Assembly: GCA_041749275.1 (NCBI GenBank)
Contig: JBGTBQ010000087.1
Span: forward strand, 1 to 10,848
Direction: 5' to 3'
Origin: JBGTBQ01 sp041749275
GTDB lineage: Bacteria > Acidobacteriota > Blastocatellia > Pyrinomonadales > Pyrinomonadaceae
Length of the DNA stretch: 10,848 nucleotides
Within the stretch, counting starts at the first letter, position 1. Each line of letters starts with the position of its first letter. The notes below the pieces were generated by a model. That model was not told the DNA's origin. It worked only from the letters and a program-made list of their open reading frames with translations, and ran no database searches. The position numbers were made by a program, and so were the translations under genes. Below are positions 1 through 6,506 of this stretch, in pieces.

Positions 1-305
1 CGGCCCCCGGCCACGTTCTCGGTGACGAGGAGAGGGCTGTTTTTCTGTTTGCGTGCGAGCACGCGCAGGACGCGCCGGACGGCGGCGTCGTGGTCGTCCG
101 CCTCCAACTCCGCGCCGCGCGCCTGCGCCGTCAGGTCGCGCGCGTAGAGCGACAGCGCGGTGAAGACGTGTGCCTTCGTTGCTTCTTCCTTCTTCGCCTT
201 TGGCCCGGCGACGGTCGCCGCGGCCTGCGGCCCGATTAGAAGGGAGAAAAGCAGGGAGACAACCACGGCCAGAGTCAGGATGGAAGATTGTTTGTTGCTC
301 TTCAT
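1..305 (-). CDS. Clp/ClpB-like AAA+ protein with N-terminal signal or anchor (partial, C-terminus off the left edge)
   Basis: Reading the minus strand from the ATG at 303-305 gives 101 uninterrupted codons to the window edge. Residues 1-8 are polar and basic (MKSNKQSS). They are followed by a hydrophobic segment, about residues 9-25, and an Ala-rich stretch, which together look like a signal peptide or uncleaved anchor. From about residue 50 the protein matches the start of the first ATPase domain of ClpA/ClpB: ALSLYARDLTAQA, then VRRVLRVLARKQKNSPLLV. Where the family has GEPGVGKT (Walker A), this protein reads TENVAGGR, so the phosphate-binding Lys is absent from this site. The long ClpB N-terminal substrate domain is replaced by the hydrophobic leader and a Lys/Glu-rich linker. 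A weak AAGG lies about 11 bases before the start. I infer an extracytoplasmic or membrane-tethered Clp relative with a non-functional first site. Later domains are outside the window. Confidence 0.72.
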   Translation of the reverse strand, partial: MKSNKQSSILTLAVVVSLLFSLLIGPQAAATVAGPKAKKEEATKAHVFTALSLYARDLTAQARGAELEADDHDAAVRRVLRVLARKQKNSPLLVTENVAGG

Positions 306-574
306 CGTTAAATTAACCTTCGTGAGAGGTGTGCGTTCAGGCAAACCACTGTCCCGTCATATCTGCTTCCGCACGGAACCTGCCAGAGCGTTAGACAAGG
401 GACGTGCCAGCGGCGACGCACTCAAAGCCCTGAGAATTGCGCGGTGTATGGTGAAGATGGGAGAAAAGTAGCTGACCGGTCGGGCACTTTGACAGACAGG
501 CTTCTTTCAGTTTGACTGTGTGGAAAGGTGTGTAGATAGGTGAATGAATGCGTGCGTGGCCGGACGTTTAGAAG
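306..574. other. Intergenic region, no gene seen
   Basis: This is the upstream side of the Clp-like gene. I see no credible coding frame, RNA gene or clean promoter on either strand. The plus-strand open frame reaching 471 begins inside the Clp-like coding sequence as its antisense and has no homology-like content. A lone TGAATGA at 541-547 resembles half of a FadR operator, but no second half follows. Confidence 0.4.
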
Positions 575-726
575 TCAAATACAGACCCCCGGAATCTTCG
601 TCGCGCACTTCGGGCAATAGCCTTCGGGCGGGACTCTCATCCGGCGGTTGAGAGTCCCGTAACGCTCGAACAGCAGTTCGTCACATCATCCAGAACCTCA
701 GCCAAGCTTGCCGAACGCACGCTCAT
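575..726 (-). pseudogene. Frameshifted remnant of a CxxC-tailed protein
   Basis: From an ATG at 724-726 the minus strand reads MSVRSASLAEVLDDVTN. It then makes protein-like sense only after a change of frame: DELLFERYGTLNRRM, followed by RVPPEGYCPKCATKIPGVCI and a TGA at 575-577. The tail has a CPKC knuckle followed by IPGV, which resembles the C-terminal tail of radical-SAM proteins of the AmmeMemoRadiSam (AmrS) type as I remember it. That resemblance is suggestive only. The two segments are in different frames, each is too short to stand alone, and nothing related lies upstream. I read it as the decayed 3' end of a gene, or a ~50-aa gene with one frameshift or sequencing error. An in-frame ATG at 638-640 could start a 21-aa peptide, but I see no convincing ribosome binding site. 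Confidence 0.35.
629..659. repeat. 11-bp perfect hairpin
   Basis: Positions 629-639 (CGGGACTCTCA) are exactly complementary to 649-659 (TGAGAGTCCCG), with a 9-base loop. There is no T-tract on either side, so it is not a standard intrinsic terminator. It lies inside the CxxC-tail remnant, next to a tandem CTTCGGGC (608-615 and 622-629). It could be a leftover transcript structure or a chance feature of the old coding sequence. Confidence 0.4.
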
Positions 727-750
727 CGAAATCGTTCGAACCCTTTCTGT

Positions 751-779
751 TTGGCGGGGGCTGTGGGGGCGTCTATACT
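751..779 (+). promoter_or_regulatory. Sigma70-type promoter for the glyoxalase gene
   Basis: A -35 box TTGGCG (751-756) and a -10 box TATACT (774-779) are separated by exactly 17 bases. Transcription would start near 786, giving a ~50-base leader with a Shine-Dalgarno AAGG at 827-830, six bases before the ATG at 837. This position also rules out the in-frame start at 708, which would lie upstream of the promoter. Confidence 0.6.
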
Positions 780-836
780 TTTCGCGGACGATCAATTAAC
801 CGTCATTATATCCGTCGGGAAAGGGCAAGGCGCGCA

Positions 837-1523
837 ATGATTATCGAGCAGATCACCGTCACGGCTTTTCAGCAGCACACACGCGTCCTCGGTTGCGAGG
901 AGACGCGGCGCGCGGTGTGCGTTGATCCGGGCGACGATACGGAGGAGATCGTCGGGGCGATTGAAGGGCGGGGGCTGAAGTTGCAGGCCATCGCTTTGAC
1001 GCACGCGCATCTGGATCACGTCGGGGGCGTATCGGCGTTGAAAAAGCGGATGCCCGAAGCGGAGATTATCCTGCACCGGGATGACGAGTCGCTGTACACG
1101 GCGCTGCCGGAACAGCCGGCGTGGATCGGGGTGCCGCGCGCGCAGTGGGCCGCGCTTGGGTTTGAGTTTGAACAGCCGCCGCCGGTTGATCGCTATTGGG
1201 AAGACGGCGAGAGCTACCGCGTTGGAAATTTGGAGTTCAAAGCGCTCCACTGTCCGGGGCACACGCCGGGCCACGTCGTGCTCTTCGAGCCGCGCGAGCG
1301 GAAGGTCTTCGTGGGCGATTGCCTGTTTGCGGGTTCGGTGGGCAGGACGGACTTGCCGGGCGGCTCGACCGAGCAGTTGTTGGACTCGATCCTGAATAAA
1401 ATTTTGCCGCTCGGCGACGACGTGGTGGTCTACTCCGGCCACGGGCCTGAGACGACTCTCGGTCACGAGCGGCGCACGAATCCATTCCTCACGGGCGGCT
1501 ACAAACTCGGACGATACTTTTAA
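837..1523 (+). CDS. gloC: MBL-fold hydrolase, type II glyoxalase (YcbL/GloC-like)
   Basis: This 228-aa metallo-beta-lactamase-fold protein has the family's usual length. Glyoxalase II enzymes hydrolyse S-lactoylglutathione or related thioesters to D-lactate, the last step of methylglyoxal detoxification in the cytoplasm. The metal-binding motifs are all visible: THAHLDH with H56, H58, D60 and H61; HCPGHTPGH with H142; GDCLFAGSVGRTDLPGG with D161; and YSGHGPETTLGHERRTNPFL with H202. The last two blocks are hallmarks of the short YcbL/GloC subgroup, which lacks the long glutathione-binding C-terminal domain of classical GloB. The start at 837 is chosen because AAGG sits six bases upstream and a promoter sits at 751-779. 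An in-frame ATG at 708 would add 43 residues unlike the family. It is the only plus-strand protein gene here and stands alone. The true thioester substrate could differ if the organism lacks glutathione. Confidence 0.93.
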   Translation: MIIEQITVTAFQQHTRVLGCEETRRAVCVDPGDDTEEIVGAIEGRGLKLQAIALTHAHLDHVGGVSALKKRMPEAEIILHRDDESLYTALPEQPAWIGVPRAQWAALGFEFEQPPPVDRYWEDGESYRVGNLEFKALHCPGHTPGHVVLFEPRERKVFVGDCLFAGSVGRTDLPGGSTEQLLDSILNKILPLGDDVVVYSGHGPETTLGHERRTNPFLTGGYKLGRYF

Positions 1524-1528
1524 AAGAA

Positions 1529-1583
1529 GTCTGGAGTCCGGACGAAATCACCCGTCTTTGATTCCGGGCTTCAGAGTCCAGAC
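1529..1583. terminator. Possible bidirectional terminator between convergent genes
   Basis: GTCTGGA (1529-1535) pairs with TCCAGAC (1577-1583), and CCGGA (1538-1542) pairs with TCCGG (1563-1567). This gives a two-part stem with an asymmetric internal loop. On the minus strand the stem is followed by TTCTTTT, a T-rich tail that would end transcription of the 67-aa gene. On the plus strand the following run, CTACGACTTTTCGG, is weaker. The structure lies exactly between two converging genes. Confidence 0.4.
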
Positions 1584-1787
1584 CTACGACTTTTCGGTGG
1601 GCTTGTGCAGGCGCTCGTTCTTGAGCTTCTCCCACTTCTCTTTGATCTCGCCCGTCAGGTCGCTCGGAAGAGTCTCGACGGGGACGCCGTTCTCGGCGCA
1701 AAAGACGCGCCACAGCATAAAGCGCGCGTCGAACTGTCCCGTCCCGTCGTTAATCTGGTTTTGAACCTTGTGTTTCTCGTCAGCCAC
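1584..1787 (-). CDS. Small hypothetical protein (67 aa)
   Basis: I do not recognise this protein. It is charged and soluble-looking, with no membrane segment. It begins VADEKHKVQNQIND, has a central FDARFMLWRVFCAENG stretch that suggests a helix, and ends in a Lys/Glu-rich helix (EIKEKWEKLKNERLHK). The GTG at 1785-1787 is preferred because AGGAA (1796-1800) lies eight bases upstream. An in-frame TTG at 1793 would sit only two bases from that site and would add two residues. It converges on the glyoxalase gene with a possible shared terminator between them. The ~150 bases upstream separate it from the acyl-CoA ligase. It is likely real, given the good Shine-Dalgarno and unbroken frame, but no function can be assigned. 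Confidence 0.6.
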   Translation of the reverse strand: MADEKHKVQNQINDGTGQFDARFMLWRVFCAENGVPVETLPSDLTGEIKEKWEKLKNERLHKPTEKS

Positions 1788-1940
1788 TTTCAATCTTCCT
1801 CACTCTCAGAAGCGTTCGGGCCGGTTGCGAGTCCGGCGCGCGCTTCATAGAGTGTAACAATTTTTTCGCCCGGCGTCGGCTTTCCGGCGAATCAAATTTG
1901 AATGCGCTGACGGAAAATGCCGGCGCGGCGAGCAGCCCCA

Positions 1941-3839
1941 CTATTCCGCGTAGAGGCGGTCAATCAGATCGCGGTATTTTTCATCCACGACTCGTCGCTT
2001 GACCTTGAGCGTCGGGGTCAACTCGCCGTCCTCGATGCTGAGGTCCTTCTCCAGCAGCAAGACTTTCTTGACGCGCTCGTACTTCGACAACTCCTCGCAC
2101 TGCGCGTCCACCTGACGCTGGATGAGATCGAGGATGCGCGGGTGGCGGCAGAACTCGGCGGGGGTGCGGGCGTCGAGATTTTTTAGTTTCGCGTAGGAGC
2201 GGAGCGCCTCCCAGTCCGGCACGATGAGCGCGGCGGGGAACTTCCTGCCGTTGCCGATCAGCACGACCTGATTGACGAAGCGCGACTGTTTGATGCGCTG
2301 CTCGATGGGTTGCGGGGCGATATACTTGCCGCCCGAAGTCTTGAACAACTCCTTCTTCCGGTCGGTGATCGAGAGATGCCCATCCGCATCGAGCGCGCCG
2401 ATGTCGCCCGTCTTGAACCAGCCGTCCGGGGTGAACACGTCGCGCGTCGCTTCGGGTTTGTTGTAGTAGCCGAGCATCACGTTAGGGCCGCGCGTTTCGA
2501 TCTCGCCGTCGGCGGCGATTCGCACCTCGACATTGCGGATGGGCTTGCCGACCGTGTTGATGCGGTTGCCGCGCAGGCCGTTGGCGGAGACGACGGGCGA
2601 GGTCTCGCTGAGGCCGTACCCCTGCACGATGGGGATGCCCGCGGCCACGAAGATAAGGCCGATCTCTTCCGGCAGCGCCGCGCTGCCCGACACGAACATG
2701 CGAATGCGCCCGCCCACGCCAGCGCGCCACTTCGAGAAGACGAGGCGCGAAGCGATCTCCTGTTGCAGCGAGAGGAGCGGCGGAATCTCCTCGCCTTTAA
2801 GTTTCAAGGCCGCCCAGCGCTTGCCCGTCTCGACGGCCCACGCGAGAATCGCCGCCGTGAGTTTGCCGCCCGCAGCGGCCTTCTCCTTGATGCGGTCGTA
2901 AATCTTCTCGAACAGCCGCGGGACGGCGACCAGCAGCGTCGGCTTCACCTCGCGCAGGTTGTCGCCGATCTTTTCAATACTCTCGGCATAGAAGACGCGC
3001 ATACCGTGATGGATGTACATGAACATCGCTACGCGCTCGAAGACGTGCGAGAGCGGGAGGACGGAAAGCGCCGTGTCCCCGCCATCCCAGTCGAGCATCT
3101 CGCCCACGTCAATCAGGTTCGAGACGAGATTCGAGTGCGTCAGCATGACTCCCTTCGGCTCGCCCGTCGTGCCCGACGTGTAGATGATCGTGGCTATCTC
3201 TTCCGGCCTGATTGCCGACCGTAGCTCCGCCGCGAGTTCGGGCCGCTCGGCTTCGAGCGCGCGCCCGCGCTCTTCGAGTTGCGCGAAGGTGAGCGAGCCG
3301 TTTACATCCGGCTGCTCTTCCGCGTCGAGCATGAAGATGACGTGCTCGACCGAGGCGCAATCTTTAATCGCCTCGGCCACGCGGTCGTAAGCCGCGCGGT
3401 GCTGGACGAAGAGGACGCGCGCGCCCGAATCGTTGAGGATGTAGCAGACCTGCACCGGCGCCTGCGTCGAATAGATGGGCACGTCAATGATGCCTGAGAG
3501 TTGGCAGCCGGCATCCGCGAGCGTCCATTCGGGGCAGTTCTCCGCAAGAATCGCCACGCGGTCGCCGTGGCGGACGCCGAGTGAGTAAAGGCCGAGCGCC
3601 ACGCGGCGCGCGCGAGCGAGGAACTCGTCCGCGGAGATCGAGCGCCACGCGCCGCCGCGTTTGTAGTTCAGGAGGTCTGGGCGTGGGTGCTCGCTCGCGG
3701 CGCGCTCGAACACTTCGGCGAGCGTCGTCGGCTCGCCCTCGTGGAGCGGCACGCGCGGCGGGTGCGACGAGAGCGGTTGCGGGGCTTCTTCGCCAGTCAG
3801 AGCGGTCGTGCTCTCTCCGGTCGGGTTCGTGGTCATCAT
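1941..3839 (-). CDS. fadD: Long-chain fatty-acid-CoA ligase (FAA1/FadD15-type, AMP-forming)
   Basis: This 632-aa protein is full length for the COG1022-type acyl-CoA synthetases. These activate free fatty acids with ATP to acyl-AMP and then to acyl-CoA, feeding beta-oxidation or lipid synthesis. Motifs in order: the P-loop YTSGTTGEPKG at about 220-230; PLSHVFER at about 262-269, typical of long-chain enzymes; YGLSETSP at about 408-415; GWFKTGD at about 473-479; ITDRKKELFKTSGGKYIAP at about 491-509; and the C-terminal TPTLKVKRR with the expected catalytic Lys (K612 or K614). The first ~35 residues are an unstructured Thr/Pro-rich extension. Its ATG overlaps the stop of fadR in an ATGA arrangement, so translation is probably coupled and the two genes form one operon. 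A second ATG follows immediately and is an equally good start. Control by FadR through the upstream palindrome is inferred. Chain-length preference cannot be read from sequence alone. Confidence 0.93.
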   Translation of the reverse strand: MMTTNPTGESTTALTGEEAPQPLSSHPPRVPLHEGEPTTLAEVFERAASEHPRPDLLNYKRGGAWRSISADEFLARARRVALGLYSLGVRHGDRVAILAENCPEWTLADAGCQLSGIIDVPIYSTQAPVQVCYILNDSGARVLFVQHRAAYDRVAEAIKDCASVEHVIFMLDAEEQPDVNGSLTFAQLEERGRALEAERPELAAELRSAIRPEEIATIIYTSGTTGEPKGVMLTHSNLVSNLIDVGEMLDWDGGDTALSVLPLSHVFERVAMFMYIHHGMRVFYAESIEKIGDNLREVKPTLLVAVPRLFEKIYDRIKEKAAAGGKLTAAILAWAVETGKRWAALKLKGEEIPPLLSLQQEIASRLVFSKWRAGVGGRIRMFVSGSAALPEEIGLIFVAAGIPIVQGYGLSETSPVVSANGLRGNRINTVGKPIRNVEVRIAADGEIETRGPNVMLGYYNKPEATRDVFTPDGWFKTGDIGALDADGHLSITDRKKELFKTSGGKYIAPQPIEQRIKQSRFVNQVVLIGNGRKFPAALIVPDWEALRSYAKLKNLDARTPAEFCRHPRILDLIQRQVDAQCEELSKYERVKKVLLLEKDLSIEDGELTPTLKVKRRVVDEKYRDLIDRLYAE

Positions 3840-4453
3840 CGGGGACTCACTCCGTTCAGGAAAAGGTCGAGGACTTCGTCGGCCATCGGCGCGAGCTTGT
3901 AGCGGCGCTTAGAGAGTATCCAGTTGGTCGCCATTTCGTCCAGAGCGCCGAAGAGGATTTTGGCGACGAGCTTGGCATTCAAATCCTCGCGGAACAGTCC
4001 CGCGCGCTGCCCCTCCTCGAAGACCTCGCGGATGAGATGCAGATACGCGGCGAGGCCGGCGGCGGAGAACTCCTCCATGAATTTGGTGGAGCCGCGCAGC
4101 TCGACCTGAAAGACGACGGCGAGGTCGCGGTCGGAGCCGAGCCGTTCGAGATGATGGCGCGCGATCCGGCGGAGCTTCTCGCGCGGGTCTTCGATGTTCG
4201 CCAACTCCTCGCGCCCTTCGACGATGGCCTCGCTCGTGTTGCGCTCGAAGATCGAGTGGAGGATGTCCTCTTTACTCTTGAAGTAGAGATAGACGGTGCC
4301 GTCGGCGACGCCGGCGACGCGCGCGATGTCGGCGACCTTCGAGTTGAAATAGCCGCTGCGGGCGAAGACCTGCGTGGCGGCTTTTAAAATGGCCTCGCGC
4401 TTGTCGGCGACGGCGGGGCGCGTCGGTGGCGAAAGAGAACGGGCGGAACGCAT
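3836..4453 (-). CDS. fadR: TetR-family fatty-acid regulator (FadR, Bacillus type)
   Basis: This 205-aa protein has an N-terminal TetR helix-turn-helix (about residues 38-58). The recognition segment GVADGTVYLYFKSKEDIL is the same block found in Bacillus subtilis FadR (YsiA). Similarity appears to continue through the ligand domain: DLAVVFQVELR, then LFGALDEMATNW, then VLDLFLNGV at the end. That FadR is released from DNA by long-chain acyl-CoA and represses beta-oxidation genes. A repressor sensing the product of its own neighbour fits this operon: the gene overlaps the acyl-CoA ligase by four bases. The palindrome at 4488-4509 lies about 35 bases upstream of the start and probably mediates autorepression. 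The start at 4453 is the only reasonable ATG before the domain, although its Shine-Dalgarno (GGAG about 14 bases upstream) is poorly spaced. It is not related to the GntR-type FadR of E. coli. Confidence 0.88.
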   Translation of the reverse strand: MRSARSLSPPTRPAVADKREAILKAATQVFARSGYFNSKVADIARVAGVADGTVYLYFKSKEDILHSIFERNTSEAIVEGREELANIEDPREKLRRIARHHLERLGSDRDLAVVFQVELRGSTKFMEEFSAAGLAAYLHLIREVFEEGQRAGLFREDLNAKLVAKILFGALDEMATNWILSKRRYKLAPMADEVLDLFLNGVSPR

Positions 4454-4487
4454 CAGGGCACGGGTCTCCAGTCTTCACGCGAGGGTT

Positions 4488-4509
4488 ACTGAATGGCTGT
4501 TCATTCAGT
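4488..4509 (-). promoter_or_regulatory. FadR-type operator palindrome
   Basis: ACTGAATG (4488-4495) and CATTCAGT (4502-4509) form perfect 8-bp inverted arms around a 6-bp centre. The core at 4490-4507, TGAATGGCTGTTCATTCA, agrees at 16 of 18 positions with the B. subtilis FadR consensus as I recall it (TGAATGAMTANTCATTCA). On the transcribed strand a -10-like TATATG (reverse complement of 4517-4522) lies just upstream, so the operator would cover the transcription start, as expected for repression. No clear -35 is visible. Confidence 0.75.
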
Positions 4510-4632
4510 TAAGACGCATATAGGCTACCTTCAGTCGGTGATTTGTGCAACGGGTGGTGGATGTAAAGATGGAGGAGCCGGGAAAACGGGTTGCCTTTTT
4601 CTAAAGCGGCGACTGTTCGTTGTCAGGTCTGT

Positions 4633-4965
4633 CTATTCCAGATGAGAGACAGGATGCACGGCGATTAGAACCGCCTCTTCTTTTTCCAGCGCCTGTTGGA
4701 CGACACTCTGAATCTCTTGAACGTACCGCTCGATAACATTGCGGTCTTCGTCCCAGTGGAAGGGTGCGTCTGTAAAGAGCAAGTTGACCTTATCGGGCAA
4801 TATCGCACCCGCCGCCGAACGATACTTCCCGAAAGTCGGAGACACCGTGCAGCCGCCGAAGGCGTAACTCAACTCGTCACCTAATTCTTCGAGGAGGCGA
4901 TCATAGATCGGGTCCGGCAGGTCGGGGATAAAAATCTCAACGCGAATCTTCTCGGATAGAGGCAA
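4633..4965 (-). CDS. Conserved-looking hypothetical protein (110 aa, TTG start)
   Basis: I do not recognise a named family. The protein is soluble and mixed alpha/beta: an initial strand (KIRVEIFIPD), a helix (IYDRLLEELGDEL), a Gly/Cys-rich turn (FGGCTVSP), a strand (DKVNLLFTDAPF), a long helix (VIERYVQEIQSVVQQALE) and a final strand (AVLIAVHPVSH). That order resembles a small ferredoxin-like or stress-type fold; this is inference. The TTG at 4963-4965 is the start because AAGGAG (4973-4978) precedes it by seven bases and the frame contains no ATG at all. The first 29 bases overlap the end of the 46-aa gene upstream, so both are very likely translated from one transcript, perhaps with coupling. 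A small overlapping partner gives it the look of a two-gene module such as a toxin-antitoxin pair, but neither protein shows a known toxin signature. Confidence 0.68.
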   Translation of the reverse strand: MPLSEKIRVEIFIPDLPDPIYDRLLEELGDELSYAFGGCTVSPTFGKYRSAAGAILPDKVNLLFTDAPFHWDEDRNVIERYVQEIQSVVQQALEKEEAVLIAVHPVSHLE

Positions 4966-5077
4966 CGAGCTGCTCCTTACGCTTGGGGAATGACTTCACT
5001 CGCTTCAGAGCCTCTTCCCGACTCACCTTCTCTTTTTCAGGACGTTCGATTTTGATCACTTTCTTCAGGGGTTTCAT
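4937..5077 (-). CDS. Small basic protein (46 aa), first gene of a two-gene unit
   Basis: The frame runs from the ATG at 5075-5077 to the TGA at 4937-4939. It encodes a short, highly charged protein (MKPLKKVIKIERPEKEK, then SREEALKRVKSF, ending ASIREDSR) with one predicted central helix. An ideal Shine-Dalgarno GGAGG (5084-5088) lies six bases upstream, and a strong promoter lies at 5095-5124, so this is a real gene despite its size. Its last 29 bases overlap the 110-aa gene in another frame. The composition and position resemble the small first gene of many antitoxin/toxin or adaptor pairs, but I do not recognise the family and do not assign that role. Confidence 0.72.
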   Translation of the reverse strand: MKPLKKVIKIERPEKEKVSREEALKRVKSFPKRKEQLVASIREDSR

Positions 5078-5094
5078 CTCTTTCCTCCGTAAAG

Positions 5095-5124
5095 ATTATC
5101 GCGGACGAGAGCGCGATTTGGCAA
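5095..5124 (-). promoter_or_regulatory. Sigma70-type promoter for the 46-aa/110-aa gene pair
   Basis: On the minus strand TTGCCA (reverse complement of 5119-5124, 5 of 6 consensus) and GATAAT (reverse complement of 5095-5100, 5 of 6) are 18 bases apart. The start point would fall near the GGAGG at 5084-5088, giving a very short leader. It lies just after the stop of the MscS gene, so the small-gene pair need not depend on read-through. Confidence 0.65.
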
Positions 5125-5146
5125 GATTCTCTCATCAACCGCGCGC

Positions 5147-6199
5147 TCAAAGAGGATCAAGCTCTACCTCGCGCCCGTCGTCATCTGCCGCCGCAAGCAG
5201 GCCCGTTGGCGAGTCGGCGCGGGGCCAGCCAGTACGCAGGTGCAGGTCGCGTTGCGGGAACGGGATTTCGATGCCCGCTTCGATAAAGAGTTGGCGGATG
5301 CGGTAGTTGATCGCGCTCTTGACCTGCGGGTGGCGGCGCGGGCGGTCAGTCCAGACGAGCAGCCGGAAGTTGAGCGAGGAGTCGCCGAATTCCAGAAACT
5401 GGACGCCCGGCTTCGGCTCGTCGAGCACGAACTGGACGCCCTCGGCGGCGCGCAACAGCGTCTCCGTCACCAGTTCCACGTCCGAACTATATGAGACGCC
5501 GACGTAGATGGGGACGCGCGCGAGGATGCGCGAGCGCCCCTCCCGGTACGACCAATTCATAAAGGTCTGGTTGACGAGCTTTGAGTTGGGCACGACGGCG
5601 ACGATGTTGTCGTTGGTCGCCACGACCGACGCGCGCAGGTTGATGCTCTTGACGCGTCCCTCGGTGAGCTTGCCGTCGGGGCCGGGGATGGTCACGAAGT
5701 CGCCGACGCGGACGGGGCGCTCGAAGAGGAGGATGAAGCCCGCGGCGATGTCGCCCGCGATAAACTGGAGGCCGAAGCCGATGCCGACCGAGAGCGCGGT
5801 GAAGATGACGGCGAGCGAAGTGAAGTCGGCGGCAACCGCGACCCGCAGCGCGTAGAGGAAGCCGACGATCATGATGAAGTAGTGGACGACCCGCAGGACG
5901 GTGTACTGCATGCCCGGATCGAGCTTCCGCTTCTCCATTCGCCCGCCCACAAAGGCGCGCAGATAACGCGAGACCAAAACCGCGATGACCAGCACGGCGA
6001 GGCCGAGCACGAGCGTCGCGGCGGAGAAGACGAGGTTGCCGAGCTTCCACGGATAGTTGATGTAGTGGCGCACCGGCTCCGTCCAACCCCAGATGCGTCC
6101 GAGCACGTTCTCGTCCTGCTGCCACAGCGCGAGAGCGAGACCGTTATCGTTCACCGCGAGCGCCAACCCAACACACATCGCCGATAGCATTTCTCTCAT
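5147..6199 (-). CDS. MscS-type small-conductance mechanosensitive channel
   Basis: This 350-aa inner-membrane protein opens under membrane tension to release solutes on osmotic down-shock. A short hydrophobic N-terminus (about residues 5-25) may be a signal or extra membrane helix. It is followed by helices at about 54-80, 103-124 and 126-158. The pore-lining third helix has the Gly/Ala-rich pattern ALSVGIGFGLQFIAGDIAAG and runs into the family signature LLFERPVRVGDFV. The beta domain (about 165-230) contains VVATNDNIVAVVPNSKLVN, and the C-terminal alpha/beta domain ends in GIEIPFPQRDLHLR, typical of MscS. Where many homologues have Asn in the segment after FGLQ, this one has Gly-Asp. The start is placed at the second of two adjacent ATGs, because GGGAGA ends seven bases before it; 6202 is equally possible. 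Upstream in-frame ATGs to 6265 lack a ribosome site. The last ~25 residues are a non-conserved acidic tail. Confidence 0.9.
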   Translation of the reverse strand: MREMLSAMCVGLALAVNDNGLALALWQQDENVLGRIWGWTEPVRHYINYPWKLGNLVFSAATLVLGLAVLVIAVLVSRYLRAFVGGRMEKRKLDPGMQYTVLRVVHYFIMIVGFLYALRVAVAADFTSLAVIFTALSVGIGFGLQFIAGDIAAGFILLFERPVRVGDFVTIPGPDGKLTEGRVKSINLRASVVATNDNIVAVVPNSKLVNQTFMNWSYREGRSRILARVPIYVGVSYSSDVELVTETLLRAAEGVQFVLDEPKPGVQFLEFGDSSLNFRLLVWTDRPRRHPQVKSAINYRIRQLFIEAGIEIPFPQRDLHLRTGWPRADSPTGLLAAADDDGREVELDPL

Positions 6200-6308
6200 C
6201 ATCGCTCTCCCGCAGCCACCGCGTCGCCTCATCGCGCGCGCATAAGTCAAAGCCGCCATCGTCACAAAAGGGGCGGGCGGCTCGCTTCCGACAATAATTT
6301 TCGTTCCG

Positions 6309-6393
6309 TGGCGGAGGGGACAGGACTCGAACCTGCAAAGGATTTCTCCCGGTAGTTTTCAAGACTACTGCCTTACCATTAGGCTACCCCTCC
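6309..6393 (-). tRNA. tRNA-Ser (anticodon UGA)
   Basis: The minus strand folds as a complete class II tRNA. The acceptor arms are GGAGGGG (6387-6393) and CCCCTCC (6313-6319), with discriminator G and an encoded CCA (6309-6311). The D stem is GCC/GGC. The anticodon stem GTAGT/ACTAC encloses the loop CTTGAAA, with anticodon TGA at 6359-6361. A long variable arm can pair GGGA with TCCT around GAAA, which is expected for serine. The T arm is GCAGG-TTCGAGT-CCTGT. It reads UCA and other UCN codons. Confidence 0.95.
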
Positions 6394-6506
6394 GCGCGAT
6401 AACATTGGGGGATCAATATTAACCCGCTGAACAAGCCCAAAGCAAAAATGGATGGCGACGGAATCGCCTCTCACATCTGACGACGATCCTCGATAGCGCC
6501 CCTCTC

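Noticed and set aside
708..836. Longer start for the glyoxalase gene (43 extra residues)
   Set aside because: The added residues do not resemble the family. The start lies upstream of a good promoter (751-779), and the ATG at 837 has the proper Shine-Dalgarno and family N-terminus.
1865..1891. Hairpin TTCGCC/GGCGAA region after the acyl-CoA ligase as its terminator
   Set aside because: The stem has a bulge. On the ligase's strand it is followed by an A-tract, not T, so it is not a valid intrinsic terminator in the needed direction.
1892..1901. Palindrome TCAAATTTGA as an operator
   Set aside because: It is short and A+T-rich, about 100 bases from the nearest start, and has no second copy. 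Chance is sufficient.
2310..3224. A 304-codon open frame on the plus strand
   Set aside because: It lies antisense within the acyl-CoA ligase, whose adenylation motifs run through the same bases. The plus-strand product shows no recognisable features.
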